DNA of 64,000 nt from Desulforapulum autotrophicum HRM2 (GTDB taxonomy: Bacteria > Desulfobacterota > Desulfobacteria > Desulfobacterales > Desulfobacteraceae). Shown here one piece after another: positions 26,384 to 36,955 of the stretch. The stretch lies in the NCBI RefSeq assembly GCF_000020365.1, contig NC_012108.1:2666001-2730000 (forward strand), written 5' to 3'. The notes beneath the pieces were generated by a model that did not search any database, was not told where the DNA came from, and saw only the letters and a program-made list of their open reading frames with translations. The first letter of the stretch is position 1, and the number at the start of each line of letters is the position of its first letter. Both the position numbers and the translations under genes were made by a program.

Positions 26384-29300
26384 ATGAACGTTTCGGAAAT
26401 GATTTCACAGCTTCCCAGACCCGGCACATCCCGGGTGATGTTCTGCGGGGATGTCCTGACCTTTACCCTTTCCATTCCCTCCAATGTCAGTGGAATGGCG
26501 TGGATCAGGACAAACCTTGGCCGGGCTTCCATCGCCAGGAACGAAATTATTGATGAAGTCGATCGTAACGAAATTAAACTTGACGAGGCCTGGCATGACA
26601 TTCAAATGACCCGTCAGGGTCCGGCCGTGTTCGCCATTACACTGCCCCTTTCGGAAACCGGTCACTTCAGGGCAAAGTGTTTTTTCTGGGCCGAAGACAG
26701 CCATGCGCCGGTGTGGCCGCCGGGCGAAGATACCATCATTAACGTGGAACCTGCCGGTACCTGCTGCGCCAATATTGTCTATAACGCCTTTGTGAGGCAG
26801 TTCGGTCCTACTCGATCCCAGGGGCAACCCCTTGCACAAGAGGAGGCCGACTGCATCCAGTGCCTTGACAAAAGAGGGTATGCGGTGATTCCCAGCTCGG
26901 GAAAATTTCGGGACCTGTCCGGTGAGATAGATTTTATTCTCACACATCTGGGCTGCCGGGCCATTCACCTGCTGCCCATCCATCCAACCCCCACGACCTA
27001 CGGCCGTATGGGTCGGTTCGGCAGCCCCTATGCAGCCTTGAATTTCACCGATGTGGATCCGGGACTTGCCGAGTTTGATTCAAGTGCCACCCCCATGGAA
27101 CAATTCTCAGCCCTTGTGGATAAAATTCATTCCTGTGCCGGTTACCTTATCCTTGACATCGCCATCAACCACACAGGCTGGGCAGCCTCCATCCATGAAA
27201 AACATCCTGAGTGGCTGGTTAGAAATAAAGAGGGGGAAATTGCGGTTCCAGGTGCCTGGGGAGTTCTGTGGGCGGATCTGACCCGGCTGGATTATTCCAA
27301 AAAAGCCCTGTGGCAATACATGGCAGACATCTTTCTTCTATGGTGCACCAGAGGTGTTGACGGATTCAGGTGCGATGCCGGGTATATGATTCCGGTTCCT
27401 GCCTGGGAATATATTGTTGCAAAGGTAAAAAAAGAATATCCAGACACCCTGTTCTTCCTTGAGGGGCTCGGCGGCCCCCTGGATGCCACCTGTGATATTC
27501 TCAGCCAGGCCAATTTCAACTGGGCCTATTCCGAACTGTTCCAGAACTATGACCGAAAGGCTGTGGAAGCCTATCTGCCAACGGCCATTTCAATATCTGA
27601 GAAATTCGGCCATATGATCCATTTTGCCGAGACCCATGATAATCAGCGGTTGGCTGCCACCTCCACTCGCTATGCTAAAATGCGCACCTCCCTTTGTGCC
27701 CTTTTTTCAGTTTGCGGCGGTTTCGGCTTTGCCAACGGGGTGGAATGGTTTGCCACCGAAAAGATAAACGTCCATGAATCCACCTGCCTGAACTGGGGGG
27801 CAAAGATCAACCAGACCGATCATATTCGGCGGTTAAACCTTATTCTCAAGACCCACCCAGCCTTTGCAGATAATGTCAGCCTGGACCTAGTGCAAACGGG
27901 TCAGGGAAACTATCTGGTCCTTTGCCGGAGGATTGCAGCAACAGACAGGGAGATCATCGTAGTTGCAAACCTTGACTGTAAAATGAGCCAGACGGTCCTA
28001 TGGCAGGCAAGGCATCAACCAGAGGGAGTTCTATTCGACCTTGTGACTGAGCAACAGGTGGTTGCCAAACTTGAAGGAGAGATCCTCAGTGTTGAAGTTG
28101 AACCGGGCCGAGTGATGGCCCTGACCCGGGACAGGCAGGATATAAAACGGCTTCAAGCGGCTGACCTGAAAAATGATCCCATCCCCTGGCGGGTGGTTCG
28201 TCAAAAGCAGGTCGCCTGTGCCCTGAAGATCGTCACGACCCTTGCTGGGTACGGGGATGTGTCTGGTCTGGATCTTGACTATGAGGCAGATGCCCTGGTT
28301 GCCGACCCTGTGGCGTTTATTAGATCCTTTAACCCGGACGGAAACGAAAGCCGGGTGGTGGTCTGGGAGTGGAACAGGGATGTTCGAAGACAGGTCATGG
28401 TGCCCCATGGTTTTTTCCTCATGGTGGTTGCACCCGCTAATTTCAGGGCTGAGATTAGAACCCGGACCCAGGGTACCGTTCGTACCCTGGAGCAAAATGA
28501 GGCCCTGGCCACCCGGGATGGCCGGTTCTTTGCCGTTTTCCTTCCCTTTGACACCCAGGGCAGAGTCATGGAACACACTTTGAAAATAAGGGTCTTGGGT
28601 GCCAAGGGTACCCAGAAGGCCAAGGCACCCCTTGTTTTTCTGCCAGGCTCGGGAACTGCCTTTGTTTCGTCAACGCACACCCGCAAGGCCATTGCAAAGA
28701 ATCCTTCCCTAAAACTTCTTGGCGTAAATCATCGGGGGGCAATGATGCGGGCCTTTGCCTGGTGGGGCAGGCTTGAAAGCCGTTACGATGCCTTGCTTGC
28801 AGCAAATATCCAGCCTGATTTTCCAGAGGAAAGATGGATGGCCCTTACCCGGTTTAGAATCTGGGCCACGTTCCAGGGATATTCAAGGGAACTTACCCTT
28901 GACTGCCTGGAATCATTTACCTTTTCCTATGGGAACAGGGGACTCTGGCGCTTTCGATTGCCCACAAGTGAAGGCAGCCATTGTCCAATTGAAATAGCCC
29001 TTAAAATGGTAGATCAGACCAACGCCATTGAGATGGATATCACACGACCGGCAGGTTCCCCGCGTAGGAATCCCCTTGGGGATGATAAACAGGTTACCAT
29101 CATCATCCGCCCGGACCTTGAACACCGCAGCTTCCATGAAACCGTCAAGGCGTGGAAGGGGCCTGAAAATCAGTGGAAATCGTCAATTTCCATGGTGTCG
29201 GGCGGGTTTTTATTTGCCCCTGATCCCAATCACTGTACCCTTGGGGTAAAAGCTTCGGACGGCACCTTTGTATGGGAACCTGAATGGCAGTATATGGTGC

Positions 29301-30688
29301 ACCGTTCCCTTGATGCTGAAAGAGGCCTTGACCCGGATTCAGATCTGTTCAGCCCCGGATATTTTATTGCGAATCTTGGAGGCAGGGATACCATCCGTAT
29401 TTCTGCCCGTGTGACCTGCGGTAAGGGTCCGGAACGGGACGACATCCTTACCGGGTCGGATGGGCCTGACACTGAATTTGTCAGGGGGTGGCCGCTGCCT
29501 GAAGCCCTTACTAAAAGCCTTGATGCCTTTCTCGTGGACAGGGCAAAGGACAGGAGCGTCATTGCCGGATATCCCTGGTTCCTTGACTGGGGCAGGGACA
29601 GCCTCATTTTCAGTCGGGCCTTGATTCAGGGGGAACGACTGGTCGATGCCAAAAAAATCCTCAGGCTGTTTGGCCGGTTTGAGGCGAACGGCTCACTTCC
29701 CAATATGATCAGCGGTAATGATGCCAGGAACAGGGAAACATCGGATGCTCCCCTGTGGTTTATTGCAGCAGCAAGGGAGGTGGTGGAAAAGGAGGGTGGG
29801 GCCCTGCTTGACCAGACCCTTGGCGGCCGAACCTTTAAAGAGATCCTTGTTTCCATCGGGGACGCCTATGTCCGCGGCACGCAAACCGGTATCGCCATGG
29901 ACCCTGAAACCGCCCTGGTTTTCAGCCCGTCCCATTTTACCTGGATGGACACCAACTTTCCCGCTGGAACACCCAGGGAGGGTTACCCCATTGAAATCCA
30001 GGCCCTGTGGGCCTACAGCCTTGAGTTCCTGGCAAAGATCGATCCCAACGGAACCCAGGCCTGGGCCAGGCTTGCCGACCAGGTCAAAGATTCAATTAAA
30101 ACGCTTTTTTTCATGGAATCCAGGGGCTATTTCTCAGACTGTCTCCACACCCGGGGCAAGGCCCCTGCGGGCAGTGCCGTGGTCGATGATGCCCTGAGAC
30201 CCAATCAGCTTTTTTTGATCTCCCTCGGGGTGATCCGGGATAAAGATTTGTGCATCCCGGCCCTTGAACATTGCATGGAACTTCTGGTACCCGGTGCTAT
30301 CCGGACCCTTGACGACAGCCCGGTGGATCTTCCCCTGGTCATTGAGGGCCCGACAGGCCCCTTGAATGACCCCCATCGTCCCTATTGGGGACATTACATG
30401 GGAGATGAGGACACAAGAAGAAAACCTGCCTACCATAATGGAACGGCCTGGACATGGGTGTTTCCCGTGTTCTGTGAGGCCTGGGCAGAAACCTTTGGCA
30501 GCAAAGGGGCCATGACTGGAATTTCATGGTTGACCAGCAGTGTAAAACTCATGGAACAGGGGGTCGCAGGCTTTGTTCCTGAAATTGTTGACGGGGATGC
30601 GCCCCATGCACCAAGGGGTTGTGATGCCCAGGCCTGGGGGGCAAGCGAACTGTATCGGGTTTGGCATAAACTTTCATTGAGGAGTTGA
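26384..30688 (+). CDS. Bifunctional glycogen debranching enzyme (GH13 + GH133)
   Basis: Very long (1434 aa) cytoplasmic enzyme predicted to remove glycogen branches in two steps, like the eukaryotic debranching enzyme. The N-terminal GH13 half has catalytic candidates Asp331 (GFRCDAG), Glu360 (FLEGLGG) and Asp419 (ETHDNQR), suited to 4-alpha-glucanotransferase activity. The C-terminal half (from about residue 900) is an amylo-1,6-glucosidase (GDE_C, GH133) domain with PWFLDWGRDS (Asp1068 and Asp1072). It starts the glycogen gene cluster; its stop is two bases before the phosphorylase ATG. The middle region (about 600-850) is an uncharacterised linker. Catalytic assignments are by motif only. 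Confidence 0.87.
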   Translation: MNVSEMISQLPRPGTSRVMFCGDVLTFTLSIPSNVSGMAWIRTNLGRASIARNEIIDEVDRNEIKLDEAWHDIQMTRQGPAVFAITLPLSETGHFRAKCFFWAEDSHAPVWPPGEDTIINVEPAGTCCANIVYNAFVRQFGPTRSQGQPLAQEEADCIQCLDKRGYAVIPSSGKFRDLSGEIDFILTHLGCRAIHLLPIHPTPTTYGRMGRFGSPYAALNFTDVDPGLAEFDSSATPMEQFSALVDKIHSCAGYLILDIAINHTGWAASIHEKHPEWLVRNKEGEIAVPGAWGVLWADLTRLDYSKKALWQYMADIFLLWCTRGVDGFRCDAGYMIPVPAWEYIVAKVKKEYPDTLFFLEGLGGPLDATCDILSQANFNWAYSELFQNYDRKAVEAYLPTAISISEKFGHMIHFAETHDNQRLAATSTRYAKMRTSLCALFSVCGGFGFANGVEWFATEKINVHESTCLNWGAKINQTDHIRRLNLILKTHPAFADNVSLDLVQTGQGNYLVLCRRIAATDREIIVVANLDCKMSQTVLWQARHQPEGVLFDLVTEQQVVAKLEGEILSVEVEPGRVMALTRDRQDIKRLQAADLKNDPIPWRVVRQKQVACALKIVTTLAGYGDVSGLDLDYEADALVADPVAFIRSFNPDGNESRVVVWEWNRDVRRQVMVPHGFFLMVVAPANFRAEIRTRTQGTVRTLEQNEALATRDGRFFAVFLPFDTQGRVMEHTLKIRVLGAKGTQKAKAPLVFLPGSGTAFVSSTHTRKAIAKNPSLKLLGVNHRGAMMRAFAWWGRLESRYDALLAANIQPDFPEERWMALTRFRIWATFQGYSRELTLDCLESFTFSYGNRGLWRFRLPTSEGSHCPIEIALKMVDQTNAIEMDITRPAGSPRRNPLGDDKQVTIIIRPDLEHRSFHETVKAWKGPENQWKSSISMVSGGFLFAPDPNHCTLGVKASDGTFVWEPEWQYMVHRSLDAERGLDPDSDLFSPGYFIANLGGRDTIRISARVTCGKGPERDDILTGSDGPDTEFVRGWPLPEALTKSLDAFLVDRAKDRSVIAGYPWFLDWGRDSLIFSRALIQGERLVDAKKILRLFGRFEANGSLPNMISGNDARNRETSDAPLWFIAAAREVVEKEGGALLDQTLGGRTFKEILVSIGDAYVRGTQTGIAMDPETALVFSPSHFTWMDTNFPAGTPREGYPIEIQALWAYSLEFLAKIDPNGTQAWARLADQVKDSIKTLFFMESRGYFSDCLHTRGKAPAGSAVVDDALRPNQLFLISLGVIRDKDLCIPALEHCMELLVPGAIRTLDDSPVDLPLVIEGPTGPLNDPHRPYWGHYMGDEDTRRKPAYHNGTAWTWVFPVFCEAWAETFGSKGAMTGISWLTSSVKLMEQGVAGFVPEIVDGDAPHAPRGCDAQAWGASELYRVWHKLSLRS

Positions 30689-30690
30689 CG

Positions 30691-33246
30691 ATGGAGAATT
30701 TACAGGTTTTTCAGGTATGTCCATCCATACCTGAACCGGTGCGGTTTCTTGATTACCTGTCTAAAAATCTCTGGTGGTGCTGGAATCATGATGCGATTGA
30801 GCTTTTCAGACGGATCAACCCGGTTCAATGGGAAGCAAACCAGCGAAACCCTGTTGCCTTTCTGGCATCCATCTCCCAGCGGCGGTTTGAGGCTTTTGCC
30901 CGGGACGACGGTTTTATCGGCCACATGGAACAGGTAAAGGCAAGGTTTGAAGCCATGTTTTCCTTTGCACCGGGCTTTGAAAAGCTTGAAGTCGGGTCCA
31001 CCCAGACCATTGCCTATTTTTCCATGGAGTTCGGAATCCACGAATCTTTGCCCCTGTTTGCCGGCGGACTTGGTGTTCTTGCCGGAGACCATCTCAAGGC
31101 ATCTTCTTCCCTGGGCCTTCCCCTCACAGGTGTGGGGCTGTTGTTCCGGGGGGGGTATTTCAGCCAGGTGTTTGACCTTGAGGGGTGGCAGCAGGAACGC
31201 TACCCTGAAATTGATATTTTTGATCTGCCGGTCCAGCGGGCCCTTGACAGCCAGGGCAACGAGGTCTGTGTGACCGTTGAAAGTCCCCATGGAACGATCA
31301 AGGCCCAGGTGTGGCAACTAAAGGTAGGCAGGTTGCGCCTGCTTCTCCTTGACACCAACCTTGTGGAAAACAGCCCGTTTATCAGGGATATAACGGCCCG
31401 CCTTTATACGAGCAACCTTGAAACCAGGGTGGCCCAGGAGGTCCTGCTCGGTATTGGAGGTATGCGTGCCCTTGAACGTCTGGATATCTTTCCTTCGGTG
31501 ATCCACATGAACGAGGGCCACTGTGCATTTGCCGGACTTGAAAGAATCGTCCAGATCATGAAAAAATTCCATGTGAACATGGACGCTGCCTTTGAAACAT
31601 GTAAACGAACCAGTGTGTTCACCACCCATACCCCTGTTGCGGCAGGTCATGATGAATTTCCGCCGTCCCTTGTACTTCCCTATGTTCGATCCTTTGCCCG
31701 AAAATTCAACATCACCGAGGTTGACCTGCTCGGCTGGGGGCAGATGAACCATGGGGATCAAAACAACGGTTTTTTCTACATGTGTGTCCTGGGTATTAAC
31801 CTTTCGGGTTATCTCAATGGGGTAAGCCGTCTCCATGGAACCGTGGCAAGGAAGATGTGGACGGGTATCTGGCCTGGACGGCCCGTGGACGAGGTGCCCA
31901 TCACCCATATCACCAACGGGGTTCATATCCTCTCGTATATTTCCCAGCAAAAGGCGGCCTTGTTTGAACGATATCTGACATCTGACTGGGCAGGCATCAA
32001 CTGCACCCCTGAAATGGTCCAGCGGATAGACAACATCGACGATGAAGATCTCTGGCATGTGCATGGCATTGACCGTTCCCGACTCATCCGTTTGTGCCGA
32101 AAAGTGATGTTTGAAAAATATTCACGACGGAATGCACCAAGGGATGTCCTGGATGCGGTTTCGTCGGTTCTTGACCATAATGTACTGACCATCTGCTTTG
32201 CCCGGCGATTTGCAACATACAAACGTGCTGATCTTCTGCTCATGGATCCGGAACGCCTTGAGGCCATGATTAATTCAACGACCCGCCCCATCCAGATTGT
32301 ATTTGCCGGCAAGGCCCACCCCAACGATAATGAGGGCAAGCAGATCATCCAGAGAATCATGAACTTTGCCAAAAGGGATAAGGTGAGGCACAGGGTGGTT
32401 TTTCTTGAAGACTATGATATCAACATCGCACGCTACATGGTCCAGGGGGCCGATGTGTGGCTGAACACCCCGAGAAGGCCCAATGAAGCCTGCGGAACCT
32501 CGGGCATAAAGGCAGCCGTTAACGGCAGCCTCAACCTGAGCATCCTTGACGGATGGTGGTGTGAAGGTTATACTGCCCAGAGAGGTTGGGCCATTGGCGA
32601 TAATTGCGATTACAAGGATACGGCCTATCAGGACTCCGTTGAGAGTCAGGCCCTTTACAATCTTCTGGAAAACGAAGTTATTCCCTGTTTCTATGACCGA
32701 AAGCGGGGTAATCCGCCGCAGAGATGGGTACAGATGATGAAGGAATCCATAAAAATGGCCCTGGGGGAATTTTCAAGCAACAGAATGGTCCGGGAGTATA
32801 CCAACCGGTTCTACATCCCAGCTGCCTGCAACATGGCCAGACTCACGGCTGACAATGCCGGTGGCGCAATTGAACTTGCAAGGGGCCGACAACGGCTTAA
32901 GACCCTGTGGAAAAACCTACGGGTGATGAAACCCTCCATGCCCCCGGATACTGGGTTTAAGGTCGGTGATACCTTTACCCTTTCCACAACCGTTTTCCTT
33001 GGTGACCTTACACCTGAAGATGTGGAAGTCCAGATTTATTTCGGCAGGCTCAAATCCCTGGACCGCCTGGATGGTGGCAGGACCAAAACCATGACCTTAA
33101 AGGCGGAATCAGGGAAAAATATCTATCTCTACACCTGTGAACTGAACTGTTCGGATGCTGGCAGGTTCGGTTATACGGCCCGGGTGATTCCCCAGGGTGA
33201 CGAAATCCTCAAGACAACCCCCGGTCTCATGACCTGGGCCAAGTGA
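30691..33246 (+). CDS. glgP: Alpha-glucan phosphorylase (GT35)
   Basis: Releases glucose 1-phosphate from glycogen or maltodextrin using PLP and phosphate. The N-terminal FLDYLSKNLWWCWNHDA and the AYFSMEFGIHESLPLFAGGLG region are typical of the TIGR02094 subgroup of alpha-glucan phosphorylases. The PLP lysine is about residue 607 in EACGTSGIKAAVNG. Length is 851 aa from the ATG at 30691, which has TGAGGAG seven bases upstream; an in-frame TTG at 30685 is a weaker start. It lies between debranching enzyme and glycogen synthase, consistent with coordinated glycogen turnover. Confidence 0.92.
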   Translation: MENLQVFQVCPSIPEPVRFLDYLSKNLWWCWNHDAIELFRRINPVQWEANQRNPVAFLASISQRRFEAFARDDGFIGHMEQVKARFEAMFSFAPGFEKLEVGSTQTIAYFSMEFGIHESLPLFAGGLGVLAGDHLKASSSLGLPLTGVGLLFRGGYFSQVFDLEGWQQERYPEIDIFDLPVQRALDSQGNEVCVTVESPHGTIKAQVWQLKVGRLRLLLLDTNLVENSPFIRDITARLYTSNLETRVAQEVLLGIGGMRALERLDIFPSVIHMNEGHCAFAGLERIVQIMKKFHVNMDAAFETCKRTSVFTTHTPVAAGHDEFPPSLVLPYVRSFARKFNITEVDLLGWGQMNHGDQNNGFFYMCVLGINLSGYLNGVSRLHGTVARKMWTGIWPGRPVDEVPITHITNGVHILSYISQQKAALFERYLTSDWAGINCTPEMVQRIDNIDDEDLWHVHGIDRSRLIRLCRKVMFEKYSRRNAPRDVLDAVSSVLDHNVLTICFARRFATYKRADLLLMDPERLEAMINSTTRPIQIVFAGKAHPNDNEGKQIIQRIMNFAKRDKVRHRVVFLEDYDINIARYMVQGADVWLNTPRRPNEACGTSGIKAAVNGSLNLSILDGWWCEGYTAQRGWAIGDNCDYKDTAYQDSVESQALYNLLENEVIPCFYDRKRGNPPQRWVQMMKESIKMALGEFSSNRMVREYTNRFYIPAACNMARLTADNAGGAIELARGRQRLKTLWKNLRVMKPSMPPDTGFKVGDTFTLSTTVFLGDLTPEDVEVQIYFGRLKSLDRLDGGRTKTMTLKAESGKNIYLYTCELNCSDAGRFGYTARVIPQGDEILKTTPGLMTWAK

Positions 33247-33336
33247 GTGCAAAGAAAAAGACCGTGACTGTAAAGAAGAAATGACCATGTGTTCCAATAT
33301 TTCACATGATATTATAAAGGAGTACAGGGAAATCAC

Positions 33337-34845
33337 ATGACGGTGAAAAGGAAACGTCCACGTGTTCTCATTGTGACACCCGAAGTGACCTATCTTCCCG
33401 ATGACATGGGAAATATGTCCAACTATTCGGCTAAGGCTGGTGGTCTGGCCGATGTTTCCGCGGCCCTGATTTCGGCTCTGTTCGATCTTGGCGGAGACGT
33501 TCATGTGGCCCTTCCCGATTATCGATCCATTATCAACGGGTACCTGCCCGATTTTTTCAGCAGGGAAATGGACAGGATCAAGGCCCGGCTTGAGGATAAA
33601 CGAATTCATCTTGCCGAAGACAGAATCTTTTACTATCTGACCCATGTGTACTCGGGTTATTCCGACATCAACCTTAAGGTTGCCCTGGCCTTTCAGAGGG
33701 AGGTGATGAACAACATCATCCCACGTGTAAATCCTGACATCATCCACTGTAACGACTGGATGACAGGTCTTGTACCGGCCATGGCAAGGCAGATGGGTAT
33801 TCCCTGCCTGTTTACTGTCCACAACATTCACACGGTCACAGCGACCCTGGCCGAGATCGAGGATCGCGGCATAGATGCAGCCTCGTTCTGGAACCACCTC
33901 TATTTCAGAAACCCGCCGGGAAATTATGAGAATGCAAGGAATCAAAATGCTGTGGATTTTCTAACCTCCGGGGTTTTTGCGGCCCACTATGTCAACACGG
34001 TGAGTCCGACCTTTTTAAAAGAGATCATTGACCAGCGCCACTCGTTTGTGGAGCCCTGCCTGCGCCAGGAACTTGCCAACAAGTTTCACGCCGGGTGTGC
34101 AGACGGGGTGTTGAATGCCCCTGATCCAGAGTTCAACCCGGCCATTGACGAAATGATTACCCACAACTATGGTCCCAAAAATCACCGGGAAAAAAAACGG
34201 CTCAACAAACGTTACCTCCAGGAGCTCCTGGGCCTTGAACCCGACGAGACAGCCCCGCTGTTTTTCTGGCCCTCCCGCCTGGATCCTGTTCAAAAAGGAT
34301 GTCAGCTTCTGGCTGATATTGCCTTTGCCGTAATCCAGCGGTACTGGAAAGAAAACCTTCAGATGGTGTTTGTGGCAAGCGGGGAGTATCAAAGACATTT
34401 CAGGGATATTGCCAACTTTCACGGGATTAAACGCCGAATGAGTGTCAATCAGTTCAGCGAAAGTCTCTCCCACGAAGCCTTTGCCGGTTCTGATTTTCTG
34501 TTTATGCCATCACGGTTCGAACCCTGCGGGCTGCCCCAGATGACAGGATGCATCTACGGTACGCTTCCCATTGTCTATGACACGGGCGGACTCCATGATA
34601 CCGTGAAACACCTGGATCTCGACAACAACCGGGGTAATGGCTTTGTTTTCAATGTCCACGATGCAAACGGTCTCGCCTGGGCAATTGACCAGGCCATGGC
34701 GTTTTATCGGCTTGACGGGGATGCCAAGGAGGTTCAGATTCGACGTATCATGACTGAAGGCGTACTTGAGTTCAACCATACAACCTGTGCTGAAAAATAT
34801 ATAGGACTCTATGAAAGAATGCTGCAAAGACCCATGTTCCCCTGA
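33337..34845 (+). CDS. glgA: Glycogen synthase (GT5)
   Basis: Transfers glucose from ADP-glucose (or another NDP-glucose) to growing alpha-1,4-glucan. The glycogen-synthase signature is AKAGGLADVSAAL at about residues 32-44 (the KxGGL donor-binding motif), and the C-terminal PSRFEPCGLPQM with its E-x7-E-like pattern is the retaining glycosyltransferase motif. It has 502 residues, normal for GlgA. It begins 90 bases after the phosphorylase and its last 35 bases overlap the branching-enzyme gene. No ADP-glucose pyrophosphorylase gene is in the window. Confidence 0.92.
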   Translation: MTVKRKRPRVLIVTPEVTYLPDDMGNMSNYSAKAGGLADVSAALISALFDLGGDVHVALPDYRSIINGYLPDFFSREMDRIKARLEDKRIHLAEDRIFYYLTHVYSGYSDINLKVALAFQREVMNNIIPRVNPDIIHCNDWMTGLVPAMARQMGIPCLFTVHNIHTVTATLAEIEDRGIDAASFWNHLYFRNPPGNYENARNQNAVDFLTSGVFAAHYVNTVSPTFLKEIIDQRHSFVEPCLRQELANKFHAGCADGVLNAPDPEFNPAIDEMITHNYGPKNHREKKRLNKRYLQELLGLEPDETAPLFFWPSRLDPVQKGCQLLADIAFAVIQRYWKENLQMVFVASGEYQRHFRDIANFHGIKRRMSVNQFSESLSHEAFAGSDFLFMPSRFEPCGLPQMTGCIYGTLPIVYDTGGLHDTVKHLDLDNNRGNGFVFNVHDANGLAWAIDQAMAFYRLDGDAKEVQIRRIMTEGVLEFNHTTCAEKYIGLYERMLQRPMFP

Positions 34846-36844
34846 TCCTGGCATTTTTCGGGACAGTTTCCTCCTGCCCCACAGGGAGGAAATTCTCAGG
34901 CGGATCGGACATTGTCAACAAAAATACGAAAGGATCACCCAAAAAGGCCACAGATCCCTTGAAAAATTTGCCATGTACCACAAGGAATTCGGGCTCCATC
35001 GTCTCAACAGCGGCTGGATCTTCCGGGAGTGGGCGCCCAATGCCACGGCCATCCATATCATCGGGGAGATGACCCAATGGCAGATTGATCCAGAATTCTG
35101 CCTTGAACGTAAGACGGCCGATGGCGTGTGGGAGGCAAGTTTCCCTTTGGGAGCATTTTTTCACAAGGCTCTTTACAGGCTGGTTGTCACCTGGAAAGGG
35201 GGCAGGGGGGACAGGTTGCCGACAGCTGTCACAAGGGTTGTCCAGGATCCGGATTCCCTGATATTCAATGCCCAGGTGTGGGAACCAGAAAGCCCCTATA
35301 TGTGGCGTCACTCCTCTCCTGATCCTGCCGATCTTTTTATCTATGAGACCCATGTGGGCATGGCCCAGGAAACGTGGGGAGTGGGAACCTTCAAGGAGTT
35401 CGAGACCCGGGTGCTGCCAAGGATCAAGACTGCAGGCTACACTGCCATCCAGATCATGGCTGTTCAAGAACATCCCTATTATGGATCGTTCGGATACCAT
35501 GTTACCAATTTTTTTGCCGTCTCCTCTCGATTCGGAACCCCTGAAGAGTTTAAAAGTCTTGTGGATGCAGCCCATGGCTTGGATCTTAAGGTGTTCATGG
35601 ACGTTGTCCACTCCCATTCATCCTCAAACGAGATCGAGGGTTTGAGCCGCTTTGACGGGAGCCTGGATCAATTTTTCCATTCCGGGGACCGGGGAATTCA
35701 CCGATTGTGGGATTCCCGCTGCTTTGATTATGGCAAACCCATGGTCCTTAACTTTCTTCTTTCCAATCTGCGCTACTGGATCGAAGAATTTCACCTGGAC
35801 GGTTTCCGGTTTGACGGGGTGACAAGCATGCTGTTTTACGACCATGGCCTTGGCCGGGCCTTTACCTGCTATGATGACTACTATGGCAACTCGGTTGATC
35901 TGGATGCCCTTGCCTATCTCTATCTTGCCAACCGTTTTGTTCACGCCATGATCCCAAATTGCGTGACCATTGCCGAAGAGGTGAGCGGCTACCCTGGCAT
36001 CGCAACCTCCCAGAGCGACGGGGGAACCGGGTTTGATTATCGTTACGCCATGGGTATCCCTGATTTTTGGATTCGCCTGTTAAAGGAGTACCGGGACGAA
36101 CAATGGCCCCTTAGCCTTCTATGGCAAGAGCTCAACTCCAGGCGTGAAGACGAACGAACCATCTCCTACGCCGAATCCCATGACCAGGCCATGGTGGGGG
36201 ACAAGACTCTGATGATGCACCTCATGGGAAGGGCTATCTATTCGTGCATGGAACGAACCAACACCTCCATCACAACCTTTCGTGCCGTGGCTCTCCACAA
36301 AATGATCCGGCTCATCACCCTTGCAACGGCAGGCAACGGTTATCTCAACTTCATGGGCAATGAGTTTGGCCATCCGGAATGGATTGATTTTCCAAGCGCT
36401 GCCAATAACTGGTCATATCAGCATGCCAGACGCCAGTGGTCCCTGGTGGACAATGAAGATCTGATGTTCTCCTGCCTTGCCCGGTTTGACAGAGCCATGG
36501 TCAAAACGGCAAAGGACCACGGGATTTTGAACGCTTCCCGGGCTAGGCTGATTTTTGTCCATGAGGCAGACAAGACCATTGGATTCATGAGGGCAGGAAT
36601 GATTTTTGTCTTTAATTTTCACCCAGATAAATCGTTTGTTGATTACCCCGTCAATGCACCTACCGGTAGATTTAAAATGGTCCTTGACACGGATGCCACA
36701 GGGTTTGGAGGCCATGGGCGGCTTAGGGCTGACCAGGTTCATCTTACCCTCAAAGGGGGGGCGATCCAAAACGACAATTCACAGCTGAGTCTCTACCTTC
36801 CGGCCCGAACCGCTATTGTCCTGGCCCCTGGGAAGGGACAGTGA
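34811..36844 (+). CDS. glgB: 1,4-alpha-glucan branching enzyme (GH13_8, eukaryote-type)
   Basis: Makes alpha-1,6 branches in glycogen. An N-terminal CBM48-like domain (WIFREWAPNATAIHI) precedes the GH13 barrel: Asp335 in FRFDGVTSM as nucleophile, Glu389 in AEEVSGYPG as acid/base and Asp458 in AESHDQ. HPYYGSFGYHVTNFFA and the NEFGHPEWIDFP segment are those of the eukaryotic/cyanobacterial-like GH13_8 group, not E. coli GlgB (GH13_9). 677 residues, normal length. The ATG lies inside the end of glgA (35-base overlap). It closes the glycogen cluster. Confidence 0.92.
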   Translation: MKECCKDPCSPDPGIFRDSFLLPHREEILRRIGHCQQKYERITQKGHRSLEKFAMYHKEFGLHRLNSGWIFREWAPNATAIHIIGEMTQWQIDPEFCLERKTADGVWEASFPLGAFFHKALYRLVVTWKGGRGDRLPTAVTRVVQDPDSLIFNAQVWEPESPYMWRHSSPDPADLFIYETHVGMAQETWGVGTFKEFETRVLPRIKTAGYTAIQIMAVQEHPYYGSFGYHVTNFFAVSSRFGTPEEFKSLVDAAHGLDLKVFMDVVHSHSSSNEIEGLSRFDGSLDQFFHSGDRGIHRLWDSRCFDYGKPMVLNFLLSNLRYWIEEFHLDGFRFDGVTSMLFYDHGLGRAFTCYDDYYGNSVDLDALAYLYLANRFVHAMIPNCVTIAEEVSGYPGIATSQSDGGTGFDYRYAMGIPDFWIRLLKEYRDEQWPLSLLWQELNSRREDERTISYAESHDQAMVGDKTLMMHLMGRAIYSCMERTNTSITTFRAVALHKMIRLITLATAGNGYLNFMGNEFGHPEWIDFPSAANNWSYQHARRQWSLVDNEDLMFSCLARFDRAMVKTAKDHGILNASRARLIFVHEADKTIGFMRAGMIFVFNFHPDKSFVDYPVNAPTGRFKMVLDTDATGFGGHGRLRADQVHLTLKGGAIQNDNSQLSLYLPARTAIVLAPGKGQ

Positions 36845-36955
36845 GGATTTCTCTTGCCTGTTATTTAATGCTGTTATATAGTTCAACTTCAATACAGCAT
36901 GGGTACTGGATAAACGGACAGGGTCATGCAACATTAACTATCATGGGGTGGGACC

